Part shown: positions 8,633 through 16,009 of the stretch, piece after piece
Layout of the letters: each line of letters opens with the position of its first letter
Numbering within the stretch: position 1 is the stretch's first letter
Source of the DNA: an uncultured Clostridia bacterium
GTDB lineage: Bacteria; Bacillota; Clostridia; Oscillospirales; JAAYOS01
DNA length: 44,681 nt
Direction: 5' to 3'
Assembly (NCBI GenBank): GCA_947631015.1
Contig: CANRJS010000015.1
Location: 1-44,681, forward strand
Program-made: the position numbers and the translations under genes
The notes under the pieces: generated by a model
What the model saw: only the letters and a program-made list of their open reading frames with translations
Database searches by the model: none
Told to the model about the DNA's origin: nothing

Positions 8633-9520
8633 TTACAGGTTCTTTGCAAGCTCGCAGAGCCTCGCGAGCCGGTGATTTAGTCCCGAACGGCTGACTCCCG
8701 CCATCTCCGCGAGCGCCGCAAGCGGCTCCTCCGGGTTCTCTATCCTGAGGCGCGCCGCCTCGCGCAGTACCTCCGGCAGCTTCTCGAGCTCGCCCGCCGC
8801 CTCCAGCTTCCGTATCGCGTCGAGCTGCTTCTGCGCGGCGGACACCGTCTTTGAGATGTTTGCCGTGTCGCAGTTCACGCGGCGGTTGACGCTGTTGCGG
8901 AGCTCCTTTTCTATCAGCGCCGTGTGTACCGCAAGCGCGGCGTTCGGCGCGCCTATCTTTGCAAGCACCGCCGCGACCGCGCCGCTCTCCTTGAAGTAAA
9001 TGAGGTATGTCGACTTTCTCACGGCGGTCTTCGGCTCGAAGTCCATGTCCATAAGCAGCGTCGTCACCTCGCGGCTGAGGTTGAAGTGACGTGTGGACAG
9101 CTCGAGGTGGTAGCTCCGCTCCGGGTCGCTCACCGAGCCCGCGGAGAGGAACACTCCCCGGAAGAACGCCTCGCGGCAGCAGTCGTTTTCCACGAACGCG
9201 TTGTTGAGGTGCAGCGTCTCCCCGCGCTGTTCGTATCCGAAGTAGGTGTAGAGCTTCCTTGCGGTCTCGCCCGAGGCGGTGATGAGGCTCTTGCCGGACT
9301 GCACGCGCACCTCCGGCACGGCGTCCGCGACACGCTTCGCGAGCATCAGGAACCGCTCGCGGAAGCGCTCGTTCTCGGTCACGAGCCGCAGCTCGTCGTA
9401 TGAAAACGTGTTCGCGAAGAGGAGCGCGCCGTACAGCTCCGCCGCCGCGCAGCAGTCGCGTGCGGGCGTCTTACGGCATAGCTCGCTCTTGGCCTTCGCG
9501 GCAAACGAATGGTCCGGCAT
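8633..9520 (-). CDS. whiA: Sporulation/cell-division regulator WhiA
   Basis: 295 residues from the ATG at 9520, chosen because GGAGGTGAG precedes it; an in-frame start 27 bases earlier has no ribosome site. WhiA joins an inactive LAGLIDADG homing-endonuclease fold to a C-terminal helix-turn-helix that binds DNA. Seen: N-terminal MPDHSFAAKAKSELCR, CCAAAELYGALLF, the central CCREAFFRGVFLSAGSVSDP and YHLEL typical of the LAGLIDADG part, NRRVNCDTANISKTV near 215, and the HTH end LAEMAGVSRSGLNHRLARL. It follows rapZ-yvcK as in most Firmicutes, with an 86-base gap to yvcK. Confidence 0.95.
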   Translation of the reverse strand: MPDHSFAAKAKSELCRKTPARDCCAAAELYGALLFANTFSYDELRLVTENERFRERFLMLAKRVADAVPEVRVQSGKSLITASGETARKLYTYFGYEQRGETLHLNNAFVENDCCREAFFRGVFLSAGSVSDPERSYHLELSTRHFNLSREVTTLLMDMDFEPKTAVRKSTYLIYFKESGAVAAVLAKIGAPNAALAVHTALIEKELRNSVNRRVNCDTANISKTVSAAQKQLDAIRKLEAAGELEKLPEVLREAARLRIENPEEPLAALAEMAGVSRSGLNHRLARLCELAKNL

Positions 9521-9606
9521 CACACTCACCTCCGGTGCACGAATCAAATTCCCGTTGTCTTCCGTTCTTCAATATCTTTTCGACGGCGGAGTCCGCCGTC
9601 CGATAT

Positions 9607-10770
9607 TTACGTCTCCCTACGGACGTCGTTCTCCTCCGCTCGGTTTTGGAGCCACTCCGCCATCATGCGGTCGTAGCGTCCGTAGATGCCGCGGCGCGGA
9701 CGGCGCTTCGCGCCGAGCGAGGCTATCGCCGCCGCAAGCTTTCTCGGGTCGTGGCGGGCGAAGTTCCCGCTCCGCGTGAGCAGGTCGCTCTCGACGAGTT
9801 CGACCCCGAGCCGTTCGAAGTCCTCCCGGCGGTACGCCACCGGCTCCGCGTGCTCCGCGCGGTACTTCTCTACCGTCTCCGGCGGGACTTCCGCGCTGTT
9901 GACGATGCACACGTCTACGATGTCCCCCGCGTGGTCGGTAATGGCCTGTATGTGGTCGAGGGCGGTGTAGCCCTCGGTCTCGCCCTCCTGCGTCATGACG
10001 TTGCAGATGTATACCACGAGCGCAGACGACCGCGCTATCTCGTCCGCGACTCCCCGGACAAGCAGGTTCGGTATGATGCTCGTGTAGAGGCTCCCCGGCC
10101 CGAGAACTATCATGTCCGCCTCGCGTATCGCCTCTATCACCTCGTCTATCGGCTCGGGGCGCTCGGGTATGAGGCTCACGCGCCTTATCCGCGAGTCCGC
10201 CGCGAGTGTGAAGTCGTGGACCTTAGACTCGCCTATGACCGACGTTCCGTTCTCGAGCTCCGCCCTGAGGCGGACGTTCTCCGCCGTCACCGGCAGCACG
10301 CGCCCGGTTATGGCGAGGACTTCGCTCATCCGGCGCACGGCCTCCACAAACGAGCCGCTCATCCGCTCCAATGCCGCGAGGAAGAGGTTCCCGAAGCTCT
10401 GCCCCGCGAGGCTCCCCTCGCTGAACCGGTAGCCGAGCACCTGCGCCATCGTCGGCTCGGCGTTGGCGAGCGCGAGTATGCAGTTCCTTATATCTCCCGG
10501 CGGAAGCATCCCCATCTCGTCGCGGAGGACGCCGGAGCCTCCCCCGTCGTCCGCGACGGTGACGACCGCCGTTATATTCTCCGTACAGTCGCGAAGACCC
10601 TTGAGCAGTGTCGAAAGTCCGGTGCCTCCGCCAACGACGACCACCCTCGGGCCGACGAGCCGCGCGCTCTCTATGTCTCCTAGCGCAAAGTCGCCGCGAT
10701 GATAGAGGACTACGTCCTCCGTCTCGCCGTGACCCGGCCGGCCGTTTTGCCGCTCTCGCTCTTTATCCAT
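9607..10770 (-). CDS. yvcK: Gluconeogenesis factor YvcK (2-phospho-L-lactate transferase/CofD-like)
   Basis: 387 residues. YvcK proteins are CofD-fold cytoplasmic factors needed for growth on gluconeogenic carbon and for normal wall synthesis and shape; UDP-sugars are bound in studied members. Seen: VVVVGGGTGLSTLLKGL near residue 44, VTVADDGGGSGVLRDE near 70, PPGDIRNCILALA, and ADMIVLGPGSLYTSIIPNLL near 225. About 40 extra residues precede the core; a later start is possible, but GGGGTAG lies before the ATG at 10770. The rapZ stop is 3 bases upstream, so the two genes are probably translationally coupled. Confidence 0.93.
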   Translation of the reverse strand: MDKERERQNGRPGHGETEDVVLYHRGDFALGDIESARLVGPRVVVVGGGTGLSTLLKGLRDCTENITAVVTVADDGGGSGVLRDEMGMLPPGDIRNCILALANAEPTMAQVLGYRFSEGSLAGQSFGNLFLAALERMSGSFVEAVRRMSEVLAITGRVLPVTAENVRLRAELENGTSVIGESKVHDFTLAADSRIRRVSLIPERPEPIDEVIEAIREADMIVLGPGSLYTSIIPNLLVRGVADEIARSSALVVYICNVMTQEGETEGYTALDHIQAITDHAGDIVDVCIVNSAEVPPETVEKYRAEHAEPVAYRREDFERLGVELVESDLLTRSGNFARHDPRKLAAAIASLGAKRRPRRGIYGRYDRMMAEWLQNRAEENDVRRET

Positions 10771-10773
10771 TTT

Positions 10774-11643
10774 CTACCCCTTGTCGATGTCTCTGTGGGA
10801 AACCGTGGTCCGATAACCGAGCGCCGAGATCCTGCCGGCAAGCTCCTTTGCTATCGCCGTGGAGCGGTGACGTCCGCCGGTGCAGCCTATGGCTATCGTA
10901 AGCGAGCTCTTTCCCTCCTCGACGTACCCCGGCAGCAGGAACTCTATAAGCGGCTGCATCCTGCGGAAGAACTCGCGCGTGTTCTCAAATCCGAATACGA
11001 AGTCGCGCACCGGCTCATCGAGGCCGGTGAGCGTTCTCAGCTCGTCATGGTAGAACGGGTTCGGCAGGAACCGCACGTCGAAGACGAGATCCGCCTCCGC
11101 CGGCACTCCGTATTTGAACCCGAAGCTTATCACCCTCACCCGCATCGACTGCTCCGCGTCGAGCCCGAGCTTTGTGACGAGCTGCTCGCGAAGCGTCGCG
11201 CCGTTGAGGACGGTCGTATCAATCAGTATATCCGCGTGCTCCCTTATCGGCCCGAGCTTTCTCCGCTCGCGCTCGACGGTCTCGGCAAGCGTCTCGCCGT
11301 CCGCCGCGAGCGGGTGCGGCCGCCGCGACTCCTTGTAGCGCCGGATTATCGCGTCCGTGTCCGAGTCGAGGAAGATTATGCGGCACTCACAGCCCATCTC
11401 GCCGAGGGCGTCCATCGTCTCAAAGAGCGGCTCGAAGCCGTCCCCCGTGCGGATGTCGGTGACGAGCGCCACGCGGTCGTACCGCCCGTCGCTCGATATG
11501 CAGAACTCCGCGAACTTCTGCAGAAGCGCTATCGGCAGATTGTCCACGCAGTACCAGCCCAGATCCTCCAGAATATCCGCCGCGCGGCTCTTTCCCGCGC
11601 CGCTTGTGCCGGATATTATGACTATTTGCACCTTCCTGTCCAT
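10774..11643 (-). CDS. rapZ: RNase adapter / nucleotide-binding protein RapZ (YvcJ)
   Basis: 289 residues. A P-loop protein with Walker A GTSGAGKS at residues 13-20, VDNLPIALL near 34, DTDAIIRRYKESRRPHPL near 96, and the C-terminal AIGCTGGRHRSTAIAKEL that defines the family. In E. coli RapZ tunes glucosamine-6-phosphate synthase mRNA; Firmicute YvcJ hydrolyses nucleotides and its target is less clear. The ATG at 11643 has AAGGAGAG just upstream. It lies between murB (18-base gap) and yvcK (3-base gap), forming one operon. Confidence 0.95.
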   Translation of the reverse strand: MDRKVQIVIISGTSGAGKSRAADILEDLGWYCVDNLPIALLQKFAEFCISSDGRYDRVALVTDIRTGDGFEPLFETMDALGEMGCECRIIFLDSDTDAIIRRYKESRRPHPLAADGETLAETVERERRKLGPIREHADILIDTTVLNGATLREQLVTKLGLDAEQSMRVRVISFGFKYGVPAEADLVFDVRFLPNPFYHDELRTLTGLDEPVRDFVFGFENTREFFRRMQPLIEFLLPGYVEEGKSSLTIAIGCTGGRHRSTAIAKELAGRISALGYRTTVSHRDIDKG

Positions 11644-11661
11644 TTTCCTCTCCTTCGGCTC

Positions 11662-12576
11662 CTACTTCTCGCCGACCACCCTTATCTCCGGCTCGAGCAG
11701 GACGCCGTGCTCGCGCAGTACCGCCGCACGCACCTCCTCGATGAGTTCGAGGACGTCCCGCGCGGTCGCGCCGCCTTTGTTTACAATAAAACCCGCGTGC
11801 TTCTCGCTCACGCACGCGCCGCCCACCGCGAGTCCCTTGAGGCCGGTCTCCTCGATGAGTTTGCCCGCATAAAATCCCGGTGGACGCTTGAACGTGCTCC
11901 CCGCCGACGGGCTCTCGAGCGGCTGCATCCGCCGCCTCCGCTCCCTGTACTCCTCCATCTGCGCCGCTATCGCCGCCCTGTCCCCCGGCAGGAGGCGCAG
12001 GCGCGTGCGCAGCACCACCGCGCCGCTCGACGTAAAGCAGCTCTCGCGGTAACCGAAGCGGTGCTCCTCTCCCCTGACCGTCAGCGGCTCGCCCGCGGGC
12101 GTGACGGCGTCGGTCTCGGTCACGAGGCTCTTCATCTCGCCGCCGTAGGCTCCGGCGTTCATGTATACTCCGCCGCCCACCGAACCGGGTATCCCCTGCG
12201 CGAACTCCAGTCCGCAGAGACCGAGGTCGCGCGCGTAAGCCGCAAGGCGCGCGAGCGGCGCGCCGCACTCGGCCTGCACCTCCCCGTCCTCTCTCTGCGA
12301 CATCGCGGCGAGCCGCGCCGTGGATATGACCGCGCCGCGTATCCCCCCGTCCCGCACGAGCAGGTTCGAACCGCCGCCTATCACGAGCGCCGGTATCCTC
12401 TCCGCGCGCATCCACTTCAGCAGCTCGATAAGAGCGTCCGTGTCCTGCGGGACGCAGAACAGATCCGCAGGGCCGCCTATTTTGAAGGTCGTGTGCCTGC
12501 TCATCGGTTCGCCGCGCAGAACCTCTACGCCCGGAACATCGCAGACGATCGAGCCCATAAGTTTTCCCGTGTCCAT
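11662..12576 (-). CDS. murB: UDP-N-acetylenolpyruvoylglucosamine reductase
   Basis: 304 residues from ATG 12576 (GAGAGGTG upstream); an in-frame extension of 30 codons upstream crosses the promoter and is not used. MurB reduces UDP-GlcNAc-enolpyruvate to UDP-MurNAc with NADPH and FAD, the second committed step of peptidoglycan synthesis. Seen: RHTTFKIGGPADLF, the FAD-site GGGSNLLVRDGGIRG, GIPGSVGGGVYMNAGAYGGE, the catalytic-Ser region SPSAGSTFKRP, and the C-terminal GATARDVLELIEEVR with a terminal Glu. First gene of murB-rapZ-yvcK, with a promoter directly upstream. Confidence 0.96.
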   Translation of the reverse strand: MDTGKLMGSIVCDVPGVEVLRGEPMSRHTTFKIGGPADLFCVPQDTDALIELLKWMRAERIPALVIGGGSNLLVRDGGIRGAVISTARLAAMSQREDGEVQAECGAPLARLAAYARDLGLCGLEFAQGIPGSVGGGVYMNAGAYGGEMKSLVTETDAVTPAGEPLTVRGEEHRFGYRESCFTSSGAVVLRTRLRLLPGDRAAIAAQMEEYRERRRRMQPLESPSAGSTFKRPPGFYAGKLIEETGLKGLAVGGACVSEKHAGFIVNKGGATARDVLELIEEVRAAVLREHGVLLEPEIRVVGEK

Positions 12577-12612
12577 CCGGCACCTCTCAAATGCGGTATT
12601 TGCAGCCTTACA

Positions 12613-12641
12613 ATTATACCGCGTTTTACGACGGTTTAGAA
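12613..12641 (-). promoter_or_regulatory. Promoter of the murB-rapZ-yvcK operon
   Basis: On the minus strand a perfect TATAAT (12618-12613) with a weak -35, TTCTAA (12641-12636), 17 bases apart. It is about 37 bases before the murB ATG. Confidence 0.6.
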
Positions 12642-12651
12642 GCTCGCAGAA

Positions 12652-12682
12652 GCGCGGGACGAGCATACGACCCGTCCCGCGC
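12652..12682 (-). terminator. Hairpin after the glucokinase gene, possible terminator
   Basis: A perfect 10-bp stem (12652-12661 with 12673-12682), core GCGGGACG, in the gap between the glucokinase stop and the murB promoter. The following minus-strand sequence is only slightly T-rich, so termination may be partial. Confidence 0.45.
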
Positions 12683-12695
12683 GCACGACTTCCGC

Positions 12696-13649
12696 TTATC
12701 TGCCGAGCATTCCGGCGCCGACTATGCCGGCGTCGTTGCCGAGCGATGCCTTGGTTATGCGTACCTGCGAAACCTGGCTGCTCTTGCCGCTGTATGTCTC
12801 GGCGTTCACTATCTCGCGCAACGGCGCAAGAAGGGTCTCTCCCTCGTTGGAGATACCGCCGCCGATGGCTATGACCTCCGGCTCGAATATGTTGATGAGG
12901 TCGATTATGCCGGCGGCGAGGTGATGGATGTATATATCCACTACCTTCTTTGCCGTCTCGTCGCCCGCGCGCATGGCGTCAAACGCGGTGCGGCCGTTGA
13001 CCTTGGTGATATCTCCGTCCACTATCTCCCACATCTTCGAGGACTTGTCCTCCTCCATGTGCTCCTTGGTCGTGACTATGAGGCCGGTCGCGGAGGCATA
13101 CGCTTCCCAGCAGCCCTTGCGGCCGCAGCCGCACTGACGGCCGCCCATCTGTATCACGATGTGGCCTATCTCGCCCGCGCAGCCGTTGTGGCCGCTGTAT
13201 ATCTTGCCGCCGGTGACTATGCCGCCGCCGACGCCGGTGCCGAGCGTGACGAATATTGCCTCCTGCGTGCCCTTCGCGGCGCCGCCGGTGACCTCGCCGA
13301 GGGCGGCGCAGTTCGCATCGTTATTGATGTAGACCGGCACGCCGTACTTCTCCTTGAGGCCGGTGGCGATGTTGACGTTCGCGAGCGGGAGGTTTGCCGA
13401 GAAAAGCACCTCGCCGGTCTCGACGTTCATCATGCCGGGGCAGCCTATGCCTATCGAATCAATGTCCGACGCGGTAAGTCCGCTCGCCTCGAGCACGAGT
13501 TCGACTACCTTGTCGAGCCCGGAAAGCACCGCCTCGGTGCCGTCGGTAGTGCGGGTGGGTATGGATACCTTGTGTTCAAACGTCCCGTCCTCATGGACGA
13601 GCGCGGCGGCGATGTTGGTGCCGCCGAGGTCGATGCCGATGAAATTCAT
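12696..13649 (-). CDS. glcK: ROK-family glucokinase
   Basis: 317 residues from ATG 13649 (GGAGGAAC upstream); 15 further in-frame codons upstream are not needed. Phosphorylates glucose to glucose 6-phosphate with ATP. Seen: phosphate-binding FIGIDLGGTNIAAAL at residues 3-17, INNDANCAALGEV near 105 with the sugar/catalytic Asp, VTLGTGVGGGIV near 130, and the zinc motif GRQCGCGRKGCWEAYAS with the ROK signature HxxEIGH-type segment CAGEIGHI. The cysteine cluster distinguishes ROK glucokinase from the E. coli Glk group. Lies 80 bases downstream of hprK on the same strand. Specificity for glucose is inferred from family and neighbours. Confidence 0.9.
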   Translation of the reverse strand: MNFIGIDLGGTNIAAALVHEDGTFEHKVSIPTRTTDGTEAVLSGLDKVVELVLEASGLTASDIDSIGIGCPGMMNVETGEVLFSANLPLANVNIATGLKEKYGVPVYINNDANCAALGEVTGGAAKGTQEAIFVTLGTGVGGGIVTGGKIYSGHNGCAGEIGHIVIQMGGRQCGCGRKGCWEAYASATGLIVTTKEHMEEDKSSKMWEIVDGDITKVNGRTAFDAMRAGDETAKKVVDIYIHHLAAGIIDLINIFEPEVIAIGGGISNEGETLLAPLREIVNAETYSGKSSQVSQVRITKASLGNDAGIVGAGMLGR

Positions 13650-13729
13650 GGTCAGTTCCTCCGATAATGTAATATTTTCAGGCCGTACAGCCATGGTTTA
13701 CGTGGTTTTGCCGCATTCCCGTGGTGCTC

Positions 13730-14716
13730 TCACTCCCCGGACTTCTCCTCGGCCGCCATTTTGTTTATCCTGTCCTGACGGCGCTGCTCCGCCTCAAAAT
13801 GCTCGGTGAGACGGTCGCTGAACTCCTGCGCCGCGTTGTAGCCCATCTTCTTCTCGCGGTTTGTCATGGCCGCGACCTCGATGATTATCGCGAGGTTTCG
13901 TCCCGGCCGGACCGGGACCTTCACCGAGGGTATCTTTACGTCGAGAATGGAGGTGTACTGCGTCTCGAGACCGAAGCGGTCGTACATCGCCCCCTCCTTC
14001 CACTGCTCGAGGTTGACGATGAGGTCTACCTGCTGGCTCGTCTTGACCGCGCCCATGCCGAAAAGGCGGCGCACGTCGACAATGCCTATGCCGCGCATCT
14101 CGATGTAGTGCTTTATCATCTCCGGCGCCATGCCGAGTATCTCGCGCGATGAGACCTTCTTGAGGTCGACCGCGTCGTCCGCTATGAGACGGTGACCGCG
14201 CTTGACGAGCTCTATGGCGGTCTCGCTCTTGCCTACGCCGCTCTCGCCGAGCAGAAGCACGCCCTCGCCGTAGACCTCCACGAGGACGCCGTGCCGCGTT
14301 ATCCTCGGCGCGAGCGCCTGCTTGAGATAGCTTATCATGGCGCTCATGAGGTAGCTCGTCGGGTCTATCGACAGCAGGAGCGGCACCTTGTACTTTATCG
14401 CCATCTCGACGCACTCCTCGTAGGGGTCGAGTCCGCGCGAAATCACCACCGCCGGTACGCGGCGGCTCATCAGCATTTCAAAGGCGGCAAGCCTCTCCTC
14501 GTCCGAACAGCGGTCGAGGTAGGTGTTTTCGACCTTGCCGAGTATCTGTATCCTCGTAGGGTCGAAGTAGTCGAAAAATCCGGTGAGCTGAAGGCCCGGA
14601 CGGTTCACGTCGTCCGAGACGATAAGTACGTCCTCATATCCCTCCGGCGCGTATACGACCTCGAGCCGGAACTCGTCTATTATATCCTTGAGCTTTACGC
14701 TGTACGGAGTATCCAA
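13730..14716 (-). CDS. hprK: HPr kinase/phosphorylase
   Basis: 328 residues from a TTG at 14716. I chose TTG because the family begins almost there (MDTPYSVKLKDIIDEF), GAGGAG lies 9 bases upstream, and the longer frame upstream is Arg/Gly-rich and passes through the leader. HprK phosphorylates HPr at Ser46 and reverses this, controlling carbon catabolite repression in Firmicutes. Seen: catalytic His in TRHGVLVEVYG, P-loop GESGVGKSE, IADDAVDLKK, and the signature RGIGIVDVRRLFGMGAV. An HPr-like protein that keeps the Ser site is encoded at 38854-39093. A strong promoter precedes it. Confidence 0.95.
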   Translation of the reverse strand: MDTPYSVKLKDIIDEFRLEVVYAPEGYEDVLIVSDDVNRPGLQLTGFFDYFDPTRIQILGKVENTYLDRCSDEERLAAFEMLMSRRVPAVVISRGLDPYEECVEMAIKYKVPLLLSIDPTSYLMSAMISYLKQALAPRITRHGVLVEVYGEGVLLLGESGVGKSETAIELVKRGHRLIADDAVDLKKVSSREILGMAPEMIKHYIEMRGIGIVDVRRLFGMGAVKTSQQVDLIVNLEQWKEGAMYDRFGLETQYTSILDVKIPSVKVPVRPGRNLAIIIEVAAMTNREKKMGYNAAQEFSDRLTEHFEAEQRRQDRINKMAAEEKSGE

Positions 14717-14872
14717 ATCCTCACACTCCTCAGAGCTGTATCTTTTTCCGGCTCCCGCCGGACGGCTGGAGCATATTCCGGGCCACCCGCGCGTCCGCGC
14801 CGGACGGCGGCCGATTCCGCCCAAAACTCTCATTGCGCCGCAGTACACGCGGCCGCACGTTTCCGTATATCA

Positions 14873-14901
14873 ATTATACACTTTTGCCCTCCGCTTGGCA
14901 A
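14873..14901 (-). promoter_or_regulatory. hprK promoter
   Basis: Minus strand TTGCCA (14901-14896), 17-base spacer, TATAAT (14878-14873). The leader to the TTG start is about 150 bases and is GC-rich. Confidence 0.78.
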
Positions 14902-14942
14902 GCCCTAAAAGACTTTTTGGCAAAAACGTCAAAACGCGCCGC

Positions 14943-15731
14943 TCACAATGCTTTCTCGAGCTCCGTCCCGAACCGCGCCTCCGTGCCCGCTTCGAGCGTC
15001 GCGCGGACGGCTCGCGCCGCCGCGTCCATCGCGCGGCCTACGCATGACGTCCACGGCTCTCCCGCGAGCACCGCCGCCGCCAGGGCGCCGCAGAACAGGT
15101 CGCCGGTGCCGGGGAAGCTCCCCGGCGCCCTCGCGCGCCGCACCTCCGACACCGCGCCGTCCTCCGCCGCGAGACAGCGCACCTCTTCGCCCTCGTCCGC
15201 GCCGGTGACGACTGCGGCGCGCCCGCGCGACAGCGCAGCGGCGGCTTCCCGCAGCTCCCCGGCAGACGGCGTCGCGGCGGGGTCGCGCCCGGTAAGTATC
15301 AGCGCCTCGGTGACGTTCGGCGTCACCGCGTCCGCGATCGCGGAGAGGCGCTTCACCGCCTCGACGAGAGACGGTTCGATCCCTCGGTACAGCTGTCCGC
15401 CGTCGGCAAGCACGGGGTCGCATATATACGTCCCGCCGCGTCCCTCCGATATAAACCGCTCTATCTCCTCCGCCTGCTCCGGTGAGGCGAGGTAGCCGCT
15501 TACCGTCATGTCGAAGCGGAGGCCGAGCGAGCGGAAGTGTTCGAGCGACGCGCAGAGCTCTGCCGTCATGTCGGCGCGCGCGGGCGCGCCGAACCCGCCG
15601 GTGTGCGTGCTGAGCACGACGCTCGGCACGGGGCACGCCTGCACCCCGGCGCGCGTGAGCGCCGCTATCTGCGGGTACATCCCGGCTCTGCCTATCCCCA
15701 CGAGCGAATTTATCACAAGAACACGCTTCAT
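14943..15731 (-). CDS. Pyridoxal/pyridoxamine kinase-type PfkB-fold kinase
   Basis: 262 residues. Resembles the PdxY/PdxK branch of ribokinase-like kinases: start MKRVLVINSLVGIGRAG, then VPSVVLSTHTGGFG near residue 36, ICDPVLADGGQLY near 103, TPNVTEALILTGRDP near 136, and the anion hole/catalytic FPGTGDLFCGALAAA near 204 with the general-base Asp. Such enzymes phosphorylate pyridoxal, pyridoxine or pyridoxamine; hydroxymethylpyrimidine kinase (ThiD) is the main alternative, less likely because of the STHTGGFG segment. The ATG at 15731 has GGTGACG just before. A palindrome with an outward TATAAT box lies 40 bases upstream and may serve as its promoter. Confidence 0.8.
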   Translation of the reverse strand: MKRVLVINSLVGIGRAGMYPQIAALTRAGVQACPVPSVVLSTHTGGFGAPARADMTAELCASLEHFRSLGLRFDMTVSGYLASPEQAEEIERFISEGRGGTYICDPVLADGGQLYRGIEPSLVEAVKRLSAIADAVTPNVTEALILTGRDPAATPSAGELREAAAALSRGRAAVVTGADEGEEVRCLAAEDGAVSEVRRARAPGSFPGTGDLFCGALAAAVLAGEPWTSCVGRAMDAAARAVRATLEAGTEARFGTELEKAL

Positions 15732-15771
15732 CGCGTCACCGCTTTCTCCGAAATTCTGTATTTAATGTCAT

Positions 15772-15907
15772 TATAGCATATCGCTCCGCGATATGCTATA
15801 ATTGCCATGTTTTGCGGTTTTGCCCGAAGGGCGGGAGCAAAACGGCTTTAATTATTTATACTGGCCGCTCTGCGGCTAGTATAGCATATCGCGGAGCGAT
15901 ATGCTAT
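15772..15907. repeat. Cluster of palindromes, outer pair mutually inverted
   Basis: 15772-15800 is a 29-base hairpin, 13-bp arms TATAGCATATCGC, loop TCC. 15880-15907 is the same element in inverse complement (loop GGA). Between them are a GTTTTGCCC/GGGCGGGAGCAAAAC hairpin (about 15818-15843) and a TATACTGGCCGC/GCGGCTAGTATA hairpin (about 15858-15884). The first palindrome carries TATAAT boxes facing outward on both strands (15770-15775 minus, 15796-15801 plus). It lies between the kinase gene and trmB. It looks like a paired REP-like or MITE-like element; no transposase is present. Confidence 0.8.
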
Positions 15908-15925
15908 CGCGAAAAGCGAAGCATT

Positions 15926-15954
15926 TTGACTTTTGTGCCCGTCTGTGCTATCAT
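15926..15954 (+). promoter_or_regulatory. trmB promoter
   Basis: TTGACT (15926-15931), 17-base spacer, TATCAT (15949-15954). It lies just past the second palindrome and about 55 bases before the ATG at 16010. Confidence 0.75.
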
Positions 15955-16009
15955 ATGATTTGTTATTACTGCGGACGCCCCGGACGTCCGCTTCGGAGGA
16001 GCCAACACA

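Noticed and set aside
14717..14848. Upstream extension of hprK by 44 codons
   Set aside because: The extension is Arg/Gly/Pro-rich, has no ribosome site and lies in the leader after a strong promoter; the TTG at 14716 fits the family start.
15772..15907. CRISPR array
   Set aside because: Only two copies, in inverse orientation, and internally palindromic, with no regular spacers and no cas genes.
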